Below are positions 1 to 8,807 of a stretch of 64,000 nucleotides of DNA, piece by piece. The stretch covers positions 1,410,637 to 1,474,636 of the forward strand of contig NZ_JAHBRW010000002.1 in NCBI RefSeq assembly GCF_018398315.1, in the 5' to 3' direction. The number at the start of each line of letters is the position of its first letter. Positions within the stretch are counted from its first letter, which is position 1. The stretch is from Chelatococcus sp. YT9. GTDB lineage: Bacteria; Pseudomonadota; Alphaproteobacteria; Rhizobiales; Beijerinckiaceae. Both the position numbers and the translations under genes were made by a program. A model generated the notes under the pieces. The model made no database searches. It saw nothing but the letters and a program-made list of their open reading frames with translations, and was not told the DNA's origin.

Positions 1-24
1 ATTCTGCATTGCGGGGATTGAGCG

Positions 25-747
25 TCACGCCAGGAGCCTCCCGTAACCCTGGAGTTGTGGTGCGATGTCAAGCGCCCGGAAGATGCCCCAGAGCGTGACC
101 TGGTTGCTGGTCAGCACCGGCTTGCCGAGTTCCGCTTCCAGGGCGCCTGCCACTTCCAGCGCCCGGAAGTCCGTGCAGCTCACGAAGACTGCCTCGCTGT
201 CAGGTGTGTTGGTGGCGCGCACGAGGGCCGCCACCTCGGCGGGGGACACCTCACGGATCGCCTTGCCGGAAAGTCCGAGCCCGCGCACGGCCGTGACTTC
301 GATGCCATGGCTCAGGAGAAAGCGGCTCTCAGCCTCGTTGATCACGTCGAGATAGGGCGTCGCCAGTGCCACGCGCCGCAAGCCGAGAGCCGAGCAGGCC
401 TCGATGATGGCCCGCGATGTCGCGACCACCGGGCAGCCGGTGACACTGCCGATGGTCTCGATCTGCCGCGCGAGGCCGGCCTCGCCGTCGATGAAGCTGC
501 CGCTCGTGCAGGCGAAGGCAACGACCTCGGGAGAGACTGAGGCGATGAGTGCGGCCGCCGCGGCGACGCCTTCATTCATCGCGCGCAAACCTTCGGGAGT
601 GGTCTCGCGCAGCATCACGCGGGTGGCGTGGAACGTCAGGCCGGGCGGGGCCACGGCGGCGCAGTCAGGCTCGATGACGGCATTGACGGAGGGGATGATG
701 AGCCCCACCCGGCGCGCGCTATCCGGCCTTGCGGACGCAGTTTTCAT
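25..747 (-). CDS. Asp/Glu racemase superfamily protein, maleate isomerase-like
   Basis: A 240-residue cytosolic enzyme of the Asp/Glu racemase superfamily, closest in motif layout to maleate cis-trans isomerase and arylmalonate decarboxylase. The N-terminus has the VGLIIPSVN segment typical of maleate isomerases. The two expected catalytic cysteines are C80 in ACTSGSF and C191 in SCTDF, each at the end of a domain half. The family isomerises, racemises or decarboxylates small dicarboxylates through cysteine chemistry without a cofactor. Its ATG overlaps the stop of the DUF4392 gene in an ATGA, so it is the third gene of the UbiD-DUF4392 operon. Maleate itself is only one possible substrate; both Cys residues argue for isomerase or racemase over the one-Cys decarboxylase. 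Confidence 0.85.
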   Translation of the reverse strand: MKTASARPDSARRVGLIIPSVNAVIEPDCAAVAPPGLTFHATRVMLRETTPEGLRAMNEGVAAAAALIASVSPEVVAFACTSGSFIDGEAGLARQIETIGSVTGCPVVATSRAIIEACSALGLRRVALATPYLDVINEAESRFLLSHGIEVTAVRGLGLSGKAIREVSPAEVAALVRATNTPDSEAVFVSCTDFRALEVAGALEAELGKPVLTSNQVTLWGIFRALDIAPQLQGYGRLLA

Positions 748-1781
748 CTCAGTTTCTGCCAGGAGGTCTGGTAGCCGGCAATGTTGCCGCTTTCGCGCTG
801 GCTCAGCACGACGAGGGAGCGCAGGAGATCCACCAGCGCGGCGTTCGTGCGGGCATCGGTGCCGTCCACATAGAGGCGGAGCTGGCCGCCGACAGGGTCG
901 ATCGCGCCAGCGCGCACGCAGGCCTCGATCAGCCGGACTTCCTCGGCGCCATCATGGAAGGCGGCGTCATTGCCGGTGAGCGCGGCGAGGCAGGCGGCGA
1001 TGCCATAGGCGCCCCAGTTGGAGATATTGGCAATGACGGCGACATCCGCCGGCTGGACCGCCGCGATGGTCTCGCCGAGCGGCACCTCGCGCCGCACATC
1101 ATCGGCGACGATGCCCATGCCGAGCTCGTTGCCAAGATCGCCCACCCCGATGGTCGGAATACCGCGCTTGCGCGCCTCGGCGAAGAGGATGTCGGTCTTG
1201 GCCGTGAAGGACGAAATCTCGAAGCCGCCGCCACCGTGATATTCGCCGTCGCTGCCGGCGCCCGGCCGCTCCACGGCGACCAGGGCTTTCGGCTGCAGGC
1301 GATCGAGAAGCGCGATCGCCGCGGTCTCCGCCTCGGCGGCATCCACGGGAAACCCGACGAGTGCGCAACGATTGCGGCCGGAATGGAGTTCGTCGAGGGA
1401 GGCCGGGATGAGCCCGGTCGTCGCGAAACAAGCCTCCATGCAGGGCACGACCGAGTCCTCGGACACGCCGACCGGGATAGCCCCGAGGCTGACGGCGAGG
1501 GCCTTGGCGATGACCGCGGCGCCGATCGGCCCGTCGGTCTCCGGCCGGTCATAGCCGCGCATGATGAAGCCCGAGAGCACGAGCACCGCGTCGCCTTCGC
1601 CGACGTTGTCAGCGAGCAGCCGGCTCGCGGCGAGCGTCAGCGGCTGGCCTCCAGCCTTCTCACGGGCCGAGGCGTACAGCTTGAGCAGCGGAATGCCCTT
1701 GAGGATCGTCCAGTTCGACATCGGCGCCGTGACGAGGTGGTCAAGGGCCTCGCCGATCCGCTCAATACTAATGCCCGACAT
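744..1781 (-). CDS. DUF4392 protein (glutamate cyclase-like domain)
   Basis: A 345-residue protein of the DUF4392 family, which forms the C-terminal part of vertebrate D-glutamate cyclase (DGLUCY). Recognisable segments are LVLSGF near residue 50, ETDGPIGA near 63, the VERPG motif with GRNxxGEYHxGGG-like sequence in mid-protein, and GDLGNELGMG about residue 205. I chose the ATG at 1781 because GGAGG lies 9 bases upstream (plus-strand 1791-1795) and it overlaps the UbiD stop by 14 bases, which suggests translational coupling. Longer in-frame readings upstream would run through the UbiD gene in another frame. DGLUCY hydrates 5-oxo-D-proline to D-glutamate; a role for this bacterial homologue on a cyclic lactam or similar acid is inference. 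Confidence 0.8.
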   Translation of the reverse strand: MSGISIERIGEALDHLVTAPMSNWTILKGIPLLKLYASAREKAGGQPLTLAASRLLADNVGEGDAVLVLSGFIMRGYDRPETDGPIGAAVIAKALAVSLGAIPVGVSEDSVVPCMEACFATTGLIPASLDELHSGRNRCALVGFPVDAAEAETAAIALLDRLQPKALVAVERPGAGSDGEYHGGGGFEISSFTAKTDILFAEARKRGIPTIGVGDLGNELGMGIVADDVRREVPLGETIAAVQPADVAVIANISNWGAYGIAACLAALTGNDAAFHDGAEEVRLIEACVRAGAIDPVGGQLRLYVDGTDARTNAALVDLLRSLVVLSQRESGNIAGYQTSWQKLR

Positions 1782-3111
1782 CGATGTAATCCTCCAGGCG
1801 GACGGTTTCCTCGCCCGGGAAACGCCTGCGCTCGAACAACCCCTTAAGATGCATAGGCACGGTGGCGTCAATGCCGACCTTGCCGCGATGGACATCGCGC
1901 ACATCCTCGCGCGTGTAGCTCGGGATGCGTGGGACCATATACACCCCCGTTTCCGGCGTGCAGCGCGTCTGGATGGCCCAGAGAACGTCGGCGGCGTTGA
2001 AGGGGTCGACATCCTCGTCGACAACCACGACAACCTTCGTCCAGGAATAGCCGCCAATTGCCGCGAGCAGCGCGTTCTTCGGCTGGTCCTCATTCTGCTT
2101 CTCGATGGCGATGACGCAGCCGAAGACGTAGCCCGGGGTTGCGATGTCCTTGATCTTCGGCACGAAGGCCGAAACCTTCTTGTAGATCTCGGTCTGGATC
2201 GGCACGCCAACCAGGTTGAGATCTTCCGTGCCGCCGGCCAGGATCGCGTGATAGATGGCGTCACGCCGGCGGGTGATGGCCTTTACCTTGAAGACGTGGT
2301 TCTTCATGACGGGCACATAGCCGTCTGTGAATTCGCCGAAGGGTCCTTCGTCCTCACGCGTGCCGCAGATGACCTCGCCCTCGATGACGATCTCGGCATC
2401 GGCCGGGACATCGACCGGAATGGTCTTGCAGCGCGTGACGCGCAAAGGCTTGCCCTGCCACGCGCCGGCCACCTCGAGCTCGTCCACTTCATAGGGCACC
2501 TTCGACGCGGCCGAGAACATAAGGCCGGGAGGGGCGCCGATGACGATGGCGCATGGCAGGTTCTGGCCCTTCGCTTCGGCCTCGGCATGGTAGCGGCCAA
2601 GATGCTGCGGCGGCATCATGCGCACGCGCAGCTTGTCGTCGCCGACAAGCTGGCAGCGGTTCCAGGAGGCGTTGAACACGCCTGTCTCGGGATGAGGGGC
2701 GATGAGCACGCCGGCCGTGATATAGGCGCCGGCGTCATGCTCGGCATAGACGATCTGGGGAAGGTCGCGGGCAACGTCGATCTCGTCACCGATCTTGACG
2801 ATTTCCTGGACGGGCGCGTCCGTGACCCGATCGACGGGGAGGCGGCGGTTTTCCTGCGCGGCCAGGGTGCGCAGCAGGTTGCCTTCTTCAAGACCGAGCG
2901 ATGCGGCGACGGTGCTGCGGAAGCCGAAGACATTGGTGGCGACCGGTATGTCACTGCCCTTGACGTTCTTGAACAGAAGCGCCTTGTTCTCGCCCTTCTG
3001 CATGTGCCGCATCACGGCGGTCAGCTCATGCCTGGGGTCAACCTCACGTGAAACCCTGGCGACATCGCCTCTCGCATCCAACCAGTCGAGCAACTGGCGA
3101 AACGTTTCCAT
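1768..3111 (-). CDS. UbiD-family prFMN-dependent (de)carboxylase
   Basis: A 447-residue UbiD-family enzyme. These reversibly decarboxylate unsaturated or aromatic acids using prenylated FMN. The catalytic residues can be placed: R152 in NASWNRCQL and the EGPFGE pair E255/E260, spaced exactly as in Fdc1 and UbiD (R173, E277, E282). I chose METF at 3111 because GGTGG lies about 10 bases upstream; an ATG at 3120 is also possible. It is first in the UbiD-DUF4392-racemase operon and divergent from the IclR gene. No UbiX lies next to it, so prFMN would have to come from the UbiX gene about 19 kb away or from elsewhere in the genome. Confidence 0.92.
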   Translation of the reverse strand: METFRQLLDWLDARGDVARVSREVDPRHELTAVMRHMQKGENKALLFKNVKGSDIPVATNVFGFRSTVAASLGLEEGNLLRTLAAQENRRLPVDRVTDAPVQEIVKIGDEIDVARDLPQIVYAEHDAGAYITAGVLIAPHPETGVFNASWNRCQLVGDDKLRVRMMPPQHLGRYHAEAEAKGQNLPCAIVIGAPPGLMFSAASKVPYEVDELEVAGAWQGKPLRVTRCKTIPVDVPADAEIVIEGEVICGTREDEGPFGEFTDGYVPVMKNHVFKVKAITRRRDAIYHAILAGGTEDLNLVGVPIQTEIYKKVSAFVPKIKDIATPGYVFGCVIAIEKQNEDQPKNALLAAIGGYSWTKVVVVVDEDVDPFNAADVLWAIQTRCTPETGVYMVPRIPSYTREDVRDVHRGKVGIDATVPMHLKGLFERRRFPGEETVRLEDYIDVGH

Positions 3112-3172
3112 CGCTTGCATGCCACCGTACCGATCGATTTGCCGCATCCCGCGGATATTCTTGTGTTGGCTA

Positions 3173-3193
3173 TTGCGCAACGACGTTGCGCAA
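3173..3193. promoter_or_regulatory. Perfect palindrome, probable IclR operator
   Basis: Two 10-base arms, TTGCGCAACG and CGTTGCGCAA, flank a single central A at 3183. The site lies between the divergent UbiD operon and the IclR gene. On the plus strand it covers a TTGCGC -35-like box, followed after 18 bases by TATACT at 3197-3202. On the minus strand TTGCGC (3180-3175) is followed after 17 bases by a weak TATCCG. Control of both directions by the IclR protein is inference from position and symmetry. Confidence 0.7.
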
Positions 3194-3196
3194 AAC

Positions 3197-3202
3197 TATA
3201 CT
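3197..3202 (+). promoter_or_regulatory. Probable -10 box of the IclR gene
   Basis: TATACT matches the sigma-70 -10 consensus well and sits 42 bases before the IclR ATG. The matching -35 position falls inside the palindrome, which would allow autorepression. Confidence 0.45.
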
Positions 3203-3243
3203 TCCATGACGCCTCCGATTCAGTCAAGGTTTGGCCAGCGACG

Positions 3244-4104
3244 ATGAGCGTAAAAGATAAGCAGCACGCCGCCCAAAAACCGAGCAAGCGTGAACCGACA
3301 GTCCATGCGGTGCGCCATGCCGTCGAACTCATTCGGTGTATTGCACAGGCTCAGCCCGAGATCAGCGTCTCCGAGATCGCCCGGCGTATCGGCTTGCACA
3401 AGAGCTCGGTTTCGCGGCTCATCGCGACGCTCGTGGCCGAGCATATCCTCGAACGGAACCCGCAGACAGACGGCGTGCGGCTCGGTTTCGGGCTTGTCGC
3501 CTTGGCCGCGCCTCTCCTTTCGGGCACAGGCCTGCCGCAGGCGGCTCAGACCCGCGTCGCCACCCTCGCGGAGCGTTCGGGGGAAACGGTCAATCTCAGC
3601 GTCTGGGACGGTGAGCAGGCCATCAGCGTCTTCCAGGCGCTCGGAACCAATGCGATCACCCATTACGCAGCGCCTGGCCAGAGCAATCCCGCCCATTGCA
3701 CTGCCTCGGGGAAATTGCTGCTTGCCTTTGCGTCCGCGGCAGAGATCGAGCGCGTTCTCGCTGAGCCGCTCATGCGCTATACTGAGCACACTTGTACCGA
3801 TCCCGCGGTCCTGGCGCGTGAGCTACCGCAGATCCGCGCCGAAGGGCGCGCAATCAACCGAGGGGAATTTGCAAGCGACGTCGGTGCCGTTGCCGCGCTC
3901 GTGCGCGATATGGATGGTCGAGCGCGCGCCGCGGTCACCATCACGGTGCCGATGTATCGCTTCTCGCCTGAACGCGAGGCAGATCTGCTTGCCTTGGTCG
4001 AGGCGACCGCGTCCGATATATCAGCCCAGCTTGGTTATCAGAGAGGCTCTGCGAGCAGAGCTTACGCGAGCAGTCTTAACGAGCAGCGCCATGTGCCACG
4101 CTGA
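3244..4104 (+). CDS. IclR-family transcriptional regulator
   Basis: A 286-residue IclR regulator. The N-terminal winged helix-turn-helix (about residues 20-85) includes ISVSEIARRIGLHKSSVSRL, and the C-terminal effector-binding GAF-like domain shows the family segments NPAHCTASGKLLLA and RGEFASDVGAVAALV. The ATG at 3244 starts the domain properly; earlier in-frame codons reach into the operator region and have no ribosome site. It is transcribed divergently from the UbiD operon with a perfect palindrome between them, so it most likely controls that operon and itself. The ligand is probably an aromatic or unsaturated acid handled by the UbiD protein; this is inference. Confidence 0.92.
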   Translation: MSVKDKQHAAQKPSKREPTVHAVRHAVELIRCIAQAQPEISVSEIARRIGLHKSSVSRLIATLVAEHILERNPQTDGVRLGFGLVALAAPLLSGTGLPQAAQTRVATLAERSGETVNLSVWDGEQAISVFQALGTNAITHYAAPGQSNPAHCTASGKLLLAFASAAEIERVLAEPLMRYTEHTCTDPAVLARELPQIRAEGRAINRGEFASDVGAVAALVRDMDGRARAAVTITVPMYRFSPEREADLLALVEATASDISAQLGYQRGSASRAYASSLNEQRHVPR

Positions 4105-4480
4105 GAAGTGACGGCCTACGGTGCTGGAGGTGTGGGCCTTCCCGGACCTCGTTGCTCAGCAGTATATCTTTCCACGCAACGATCATGTGGAGCGATGACT
4201 TATAAGGCACGGATGACCTAGAATATTGCGTTGTATCTTCTTAATCTTTGCAATTTCCAAATAATAAAAGGATTTTTTCCTAAAAGCGCGGCATCCCGGA
4301 GTAGGCGGGTCACTCTTTTCCGCGCGTCCGGCGCACATTGCTGCGATGGGCGGACGGCTTCAGACGTCTAACGATCCCACGCGCTTCTGAGATCGCCGTC
4401 TGCTCTCATGAATTTCATTAGCATTGAATTAATCAGGAAATTTTTTTATACAAGTTGAAACCTGTGAAAGGACGTCGGGC
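4105..4480. other. A+T-rich intergenic stretch
   Basis: This 376-base gap between the IclR and isochorismatase genes is clearly richer in A+T than its surroundings, with runs of A and T near 4260 and 4440. A TTATAC just upstream of the next gene could be its -10 box. I see no convincing open frame, RNA gene or strong hairpin. Confidence 0.5.
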
Positions 4481-5044
4481 ATGCCGCTGGTTGATAACAA
4501 TCGATGCCGTTTGTTGGTGGTCGATATGCAGGAAAAGCTCCTTCCTGCGATGTATCAGCCGGAGGGCCTTATCCGGAATTCCGGGATCGTGCTGCAGGCG
4601 GCTATCACTCTCGGAATTTCAGCTCTGGTCAGTGAGCAGTATCCGGCGGGTCTCGGGCCGACCATTGATCAAATCCGGTGCTTGGCGCCGGACATCCCAA
4701 GATGGGCGAAGACGACGTTCTCCTGTATGGGCGACACCAACATGCGGGATTGGCTCGATCCGAAGTCGGCCGACCAGATCGTACTCGTCGGTGTGGAGGC
4801 CCACGTATGTGTTCTCCAAACAGCGATGGATCTGCAAGCGGCGGGCGCCGAAGTGTTCGTCGTTGCCGATGCCGTGTCGTCGAGAAAAGCATCCAGCGTA
4901 GAGGCAGCGTTATCCAGGCTCGCAGCGTCGAGACCGGCAAGTGAGCCGCCAATCTCAATTGTGACGGCCGAGATGGTGGTGTTTGAATGGATGCGGACGG
5001 CTGCCTCTCCCCACTTCAAGGTGCTGAGCAAGCTCATCCGGTGA
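4481..5044 (+). CDS. Isochorismatase-like cysteine hydrolase
   Basis: A 187-residue isochorismatase-fold hydrolase of the YcaC-like type. The catalytic triad is visible as D15 (VVDMQEK), K77 (WAKTTFSC) and C110 (GVEAHVC). Such enzymes hydrolyse amides or enol ethers through a thioester intermediate. GAAAGGACG precedes the ATG at a usable distance. It is a single gene followed by an XRE-cupin regulator and stands near an ABC importer operon that contains a second member of the same fold. The substrate is unknown; an amide imported by that transporter is a reasonable guess. Confidence 0.9.
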   Translation: MPLVDNNRCRLLVVDMQEKLLPAMYQPEGLIRNSGIVLQAAITLGISALVSEQYPAGLGPTIDQIRCLAPDIPRWAKTTFSCMGDTNMRDWLDPKSADQIVLVGVEAHVCVLQTAMDLQAAGAEVFVVADAVSSRKASSVEAALSRLAASRPASEPPISIVTAEMVVFEWMRTAASPHFKVLSKLIR

Positions 5045-5220
5045 GCTGGATCACGGGATTATTTAGTGAGCAGGTTGGCGGCGTGTTGAAACAGTTCGAG
5101 CCATTCTTGCGCGCTCCGGCCTTGCTCGGATCGCGTGCCTGAAAAGCGGAACTCGTGTAGACTTCATTGGGATTAAAAGTGGGGGAGACGTTGGCCCGTA
5201 TTCGACGCAAGGAACCGGGA

Positions 5221-5814
5221 ATGGCCGCGACCACGGCAAGTGAGGTCGCTGCCCAGCTTCTTCCCCAGATCGGGGATCGAATTCGAACCATCCGGACCAC
5301 CAAACGGATGACGCTCCAGATGCTGAGCGATCGAGCGGATCTAACGCCGTCGATGTTGAGCTTGGTTGAGCGCGGCCGAACCATCCCTTCGATCGGATCG
5401 CTGATCGCCATCAGCCACGCCCTTGGAGTCACTGTCGGCGATCTGATTTCCGGGGAACAGAGAATCGCCAACGATGTGGTGGTGAGATCTAGCGACGTTG
5501 TGCCGGTCGAGACATCGCAGCGACTATTGCGGCGGGTGCTGCGGGATGACACGCTCAACGGAGCGTTGATTTCGACGACCCACTATCGGCCCAATACAAG
5601 CAGTTCACCAATCCCGCGCGCTCATGCCGGCTACGAGCATGGTTTTATCTTGAGCGGCAGTCTTACCGTGGAGCTCGAGGGTACGGCCTATATTCTAGGC
5701 GAAGGTGACCTTATTTCCTACGATTCCAACCGGCCGCATCGAATATGGAACCACACGAAGAAGGATGCGGTAGCGCTATGGATCAATTTTGGTCATGGCC
5801 ACGCGGCCGTGTAA
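5221..5814 (+). CDS. XRE-family regulator with C-terminal cupin
   Basis: A 197-residue regulator with an N-terminal Cro/C1-type helix-turn-helix (about residues 17-72, including MTLQMLSDRADLTPSMLSLVERG) and a C-terminal cupin domain (about 110-190) with the HGFILSGSL and GEGDLISYDSNRPH segments. The ATG at 5221 has AAGGA 7 bases upstream, which decides it over TTG and GTG codons further upstream. XRE-cupin regulators usually sense small amines or acids and often control polyamine or amino-acid uptake and catabolism. It is convergent with the Pot-type ABC operon at 5995-11086 and follows the isochorismatase gene, so either may be its target. Confidence 0.9.
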   Translation: MAATTASEVAAQLLPQIGDRIRTIRTTKRMTLQMLSDRADLTPSMLSLVERGRTIPSIGSLIAISHALGVTVGDLISGEQRIANDVVVRSSDVVPVETSQRLLRRVLRDDTLNGALISTTHYRPNTSSSPIPRAHAGYEHGFILSGSLTVELEGTAYILGEGDLISYDSNRPHRIWNHTKKDAVALWINFGHGHAAV

Positions 5815-5994
5815 GAGCGAACTCCGCAATTTCCGTTTTGCGAACCTTGCAGGGGACACGGGCTGCGCTATCGTTCGCTAGGGTAAGCGGCGGGTCTACA
5901 CAAAGTATGGCGATTGCTCCCGGCGAGCAGACACACTCGGATGACTTCGGCTTCCGCGAAGCCCCCTAAGAGATGCAGTGCGTTGTCCTCATCT

Positions 5995-7062
5995 TTACTC
6001 GCGAAAGACATGGATGTCCTCAGGCCGCCAGTACGCCTGGACGCTGGTGCCGACTGGCAGGTCGGCGGCTTCGGCGTGCTGTTGAAGGGCGATGATGGAG
6101 CCGCCTTCCGGCAGTTCCACCACGTAGCGTGAGGCATTGCCGTGATAGGTGACCTGTCGAACACTCCCTTCAAGGAAAGAACGATCCGCCGCAGACATCG
6201 GCCCGAGCATGACCTTCTCAGGGCGGATGGCGAGCTTTACAGACTCCCCAGGCGTGACTTTGTCTTTCACCGCCGTCGAAAATACCGCTGATCCGACGCG
6301 AACTTTGGCTGAGCCGGCATCCGCATCCAACACTTCTGCTGGCAGAAAATTGGTCATGCCCATGAAATCGGCGACGAACTGGGTCCGTGGCGAGCGGTAG
6401 ATCTCCGCGGGAGAGCCGAACTGCTCAACGTGCCCCTTGTTCATGACGGCGATGGAATCGCTCAGCATCAATGCTTCTTCCTGATCATGCGTCACGAAAA
6501 GGGCTGTGATGCCAAGCTGACGGGTCAGCGCATGCAGTTCGACCTGCATCGCCTCACGGAGCTTGCGGTCCAACGCGCCGAAGGGCTCGTCCAAAATGAG
6601 GATGCTTGGGGTGATGGCGAGCGCGCGGGCGAGCGCGACCCGCTGCTGCTGTCCCCCGGACATTTGCGCCGGGTAGCGGTCGGCAAGATGATCGAGGCGG
6701 ACGATCTGCAACATCCGCCGGACCTGTTTCTCAATGTCCGTCTGGGGCATTTTCTTCATGCGGAGGCCGAACGCGACGTTCTGCGAGACTGTCATGTGCG
6801 GAAAGAGCGCTAGGCTTTGAAACACCATGCCGATGTTGCGCTTGGCCGAGCTGACCGTCGTGACGTCGCGTCCGTTGAACTCAACGACGCCTTCGTCTGG
6901 CTCAAGAAGCCCCGCGACGATCCGCAAAGTGCTGCTCTTGCCGCAGCCGCTCGGCCCGAGAAGGGTCACGAACTGGCCGGAGTCGATGGTGAGCGACACG
7001 TGGTCGAGCGCTAGGAAGCTGCCGTAGCGCGCAACGATGTTCTTGAGTGCAACCTGCGCCAT
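5995..7062 (-). CDS. ABC importer ATP-binding protein, PotA type
   Basis: A 355-residue ATPase with Walker A GPSGCGKSS, Q-loop region VFQSLALFPHMT, signature [15 protein letters not shown], Walker B ILILDEPFGALD, and a C-terminal TOBE domain as in PotA/UgpC-type ATPases. The ATG at 7062 begins MAQVALKNI and lies one base after the upstream permease stop. It is the last gene of a five-gene minus-strand operon: binding protein, isochorismatase, two permeases, ATPase. It would energise import of an amine- or acid-like solute across the inner membrane. Confidence 0.93.
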   Translation of the reverse strand: MAQVALKNIVARYGSFLALDHVSLTIDSGQFVTLLGPSGCGKSSTLRIVAGLLEPDEGVVEFNGRDVTTVSSAKRNIGMVFQSLALFPHMTVSQNVAFGLRMKKMPQTDIEKQVRRMLQIVRLDHLADRYPAQMSGGQQQRVALARALAITPSILILDEPFGALDRKLREAMQVELHALTRQLGITALFVTHDQEEALMLSDSIAVMNKGHVEQFGSPAEIYRSPRTQFVADFMGMTNFLPAEVLDADAGSAKVRVGSAVFSTAVKDKVTPGESVKLAIRPEKVMLGPMSAADRSFLEGSVRQVTYHGNASRYVVELPEGGSIIALQQHAEAADLPVGTSVQAYWRPEDIHVFRE

Positions 7063-7063
7063 A

Positions 7064-7861
7064 TCAGTGTCCCGCAAAGAGCCGTTTGAGGCCGAACATG
7101 CGTTCGAGCACAAGCGTGATTACGAAAGTCATTCCAATCATCAGCGAGGATATCGCCGCAACCGAGGGATCGAAGCTGTATTGCAGATAAGACATCACCG
7201 AGATCGGGAGCGTCGTCGTTCGCGCATCAACCAGAAAAAGTGAAACATTGACATCATCGAACGAGAGAATAAAGCCAAAGATCATTCCAGCCACGATTCC
7301 GGGGCGTATGAGCGGCAGGATGATCTGCATCAACGTCTGGCGATAACTGGCCCCCAACGTTTCCGCTGCCTCCTTGAGCGAGGGATTGATCTGGGCGAGG
7401 CTCGCCAACGTCGTCCGAATGACATAGGGAAGCACGATGAGGACATGCCCGATAAGAAGCTTGACCGGCGCTGCACGCATTTCCACCGCTGACAGGGCGA
7501 CAAGCAAGGAGATGCCAGTCACGAGCCCCGGCACGATGATTGGGGCGATGAAAAGAGCTTCGAGTGCTGGCTTGAAGCGTGAGGAACTGCTCCAGAGCCC
7601 GATGGCCGCAGCCACGCCGATCGGGGTTGCGATCAACGTCGCGCCGAGGGCAACCCACGCGCTGACGAAGGCGCCACTGACGAAATTGTTGTTCCGCAGC
7701 GCCTCGCCATACCAACGTAAGGACCACGCCGAGGGTGGAAAACTCTGGACCGGCTCGTAGTTGAACGAGACGATAACCACGCAAACGAGCGGCGCGAGCA
7801 GGAAGATGTAGAGTGCCCAGGTGACGATGCGGAAGCTGTAGCCTTGAAATATATCCGTCAT
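7064..7861 (-). CDS. ABC permease, PotC type
   Basis: A 265-residue inner-membrane permease with about six membrane segments. The EAA loop that contacts the ATPase reads EAAETLGASYRQTLMQIILPLIRPG. The ATG at 7861 overlaps the preceding permease stop in ATGA. It pairs with the PotB-like permease just upstream and the ATPase just downstream to form the transmembrane core of a polyamine/opine/thiamine-type importer. Confidence 0.92.
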   Translation of the reverse strand: MTDIFQGYSFRIVTWALYIFLLAPLVCVVIVSFNYEPVQSFPPSAWSLRWYGEALRNNNFVSGAFVSAWVALGATLIATPIGVAAAIGLWSSSSRFKPALEALFIAPIIVPGLVTGISLLVALSAVEMRAAPVKLLIGHVLIVLPYVIRTTLASLAQINPSLKEAAETLGASYRQTLMQIILPLIRPGIVAGMIFGFILSFDDVNVSLFLVDARTTTLPISVMSYLQYSFDPSVAAISSLMIGMTFVITLVLERMFGLKRLFAGH

Positions 7862-8778
7862 CTGCGCACCATCCACTTTCGCGTCCGCCGCGCGAATTCA
7901 AAAAGGATTATCGCCACGAGAATGAGCGACACGGCCAGCAGGATTGCGACCAATGTGGCGCCGAACTGCCAATTGAAGGTGACGACGAACTGTTGATAGA
8001 TCAGCGTCGTGATCATGCCCGAATCCGGCCCACCCATGAGGGCGGGCGTGATGTAGGACGACATCGACAGGCTGAAGACAATCGTTATGCCGCTCACGAG
8101 ACCCGGTGCTGCGAGCGGGAGCACGACTTGAGTTGCGGTGGTGAAGCGGCTGGCTCCCAGGGTATTGGCCGCCTGCGGAACATTCGGATCGATGCGGTCA
8201 AGCGCCGTGAGGATGGGCAGCACCATCAGTGGCAGGAAGACGTGCAGCAAGCCGACGATGACAGCGCCATCGGTGAACATCAGCCTCAGCGGTTCCCTGA
8301 TCAGACCGAGGGCCAGAAGCGTTGAATTGATGAGCCCGTTATCGCCAAGAACGACCATCCATCCGAATGTCCGCGTCACGATGCTGACGAGGAGCGGTGA
8401 GATGACGATGATGACGATCAATCCGCGCAGATGGGGCGCGGCGCGCCAGATCGCCATGGCCAGAACAGCGCCGAACACGGTGCACGGGGCCGTGGTCATG
8501 GCAGCGATATAGACCGTCTTCCCCAGCACGCGCATATAAAAAGGTGACCAGAAAAAGCGCGTATAATTTGCGAAGGTGAAATTGCTGCTGAGTTCGATCA
8601 CACCAGGTTGCGAGCGATTTAGGCTCAGTAGAAGCACGTTGGCAAGCGGTATGAGCAGCGCTGCGGCTATGACGACGCAAGCCGGCAAAGTGAGATAGGT
8701 GGAGCTTGCCACCCGACGCACCCGTCGCGGAGGGGGAGATATATTTGCCATAGGCTTGCTGGCCAGGACGGATGACAT
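7858..8778 (-). CDS. ABC permease, PotB type
   Basis: A 306-residue permease with about six transmembrane helices and the ATPase-contacting segment QAANTLGASRFTTATQVVLPLAAPG. I chose the ATG at 8778 because AGAGGA lies about 11 bases upstream. A GTG at 8811, which overlaps the isochorismatase stop in GTGA, would add 11 residues and is a real alternative. It forms the membrane core with the PotC-like permease. Confidence 0.9.
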   Translation of the reverse strand: MSSVLASKPMANISPPPRRVRRVASSTYLTLPACVVIAAALLIPLANVLLLSLNRSQPGVIELSSNFTFANYTRFFWSPFYMRVLGKTVYIAAMTTAPCTVFGAVLAMAIWRAAPHLRGLIVIIVISPLLVSIVTRTFGWMVVLGDNGLINSTLLALGLIREPLRLMFTDGAVIVGLLHVFLPLMVLPILTALDRIDPNVPQAANTLGASRFTTATQVVLPLAAPGLVSGITIVFSLSMSSYITPALMGGPDSGMITTLIYQQFVVTFNWQFGATLVAILLAVSLILVAIILFEFARRTRKWMVRR

Positions 8779-8807
8779 AGTTTCGGTTATCCTCTGGACT
8801 AACGCGC

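Noticed and set aside
1782-2264. N-terminal extension of the DUF4392 frame up to 2264
   Set aside because: This part runs inside the UbiD gene in another frame and is Arg/Ser-rich, while a strong ribosome site marks the ATG at 1781.
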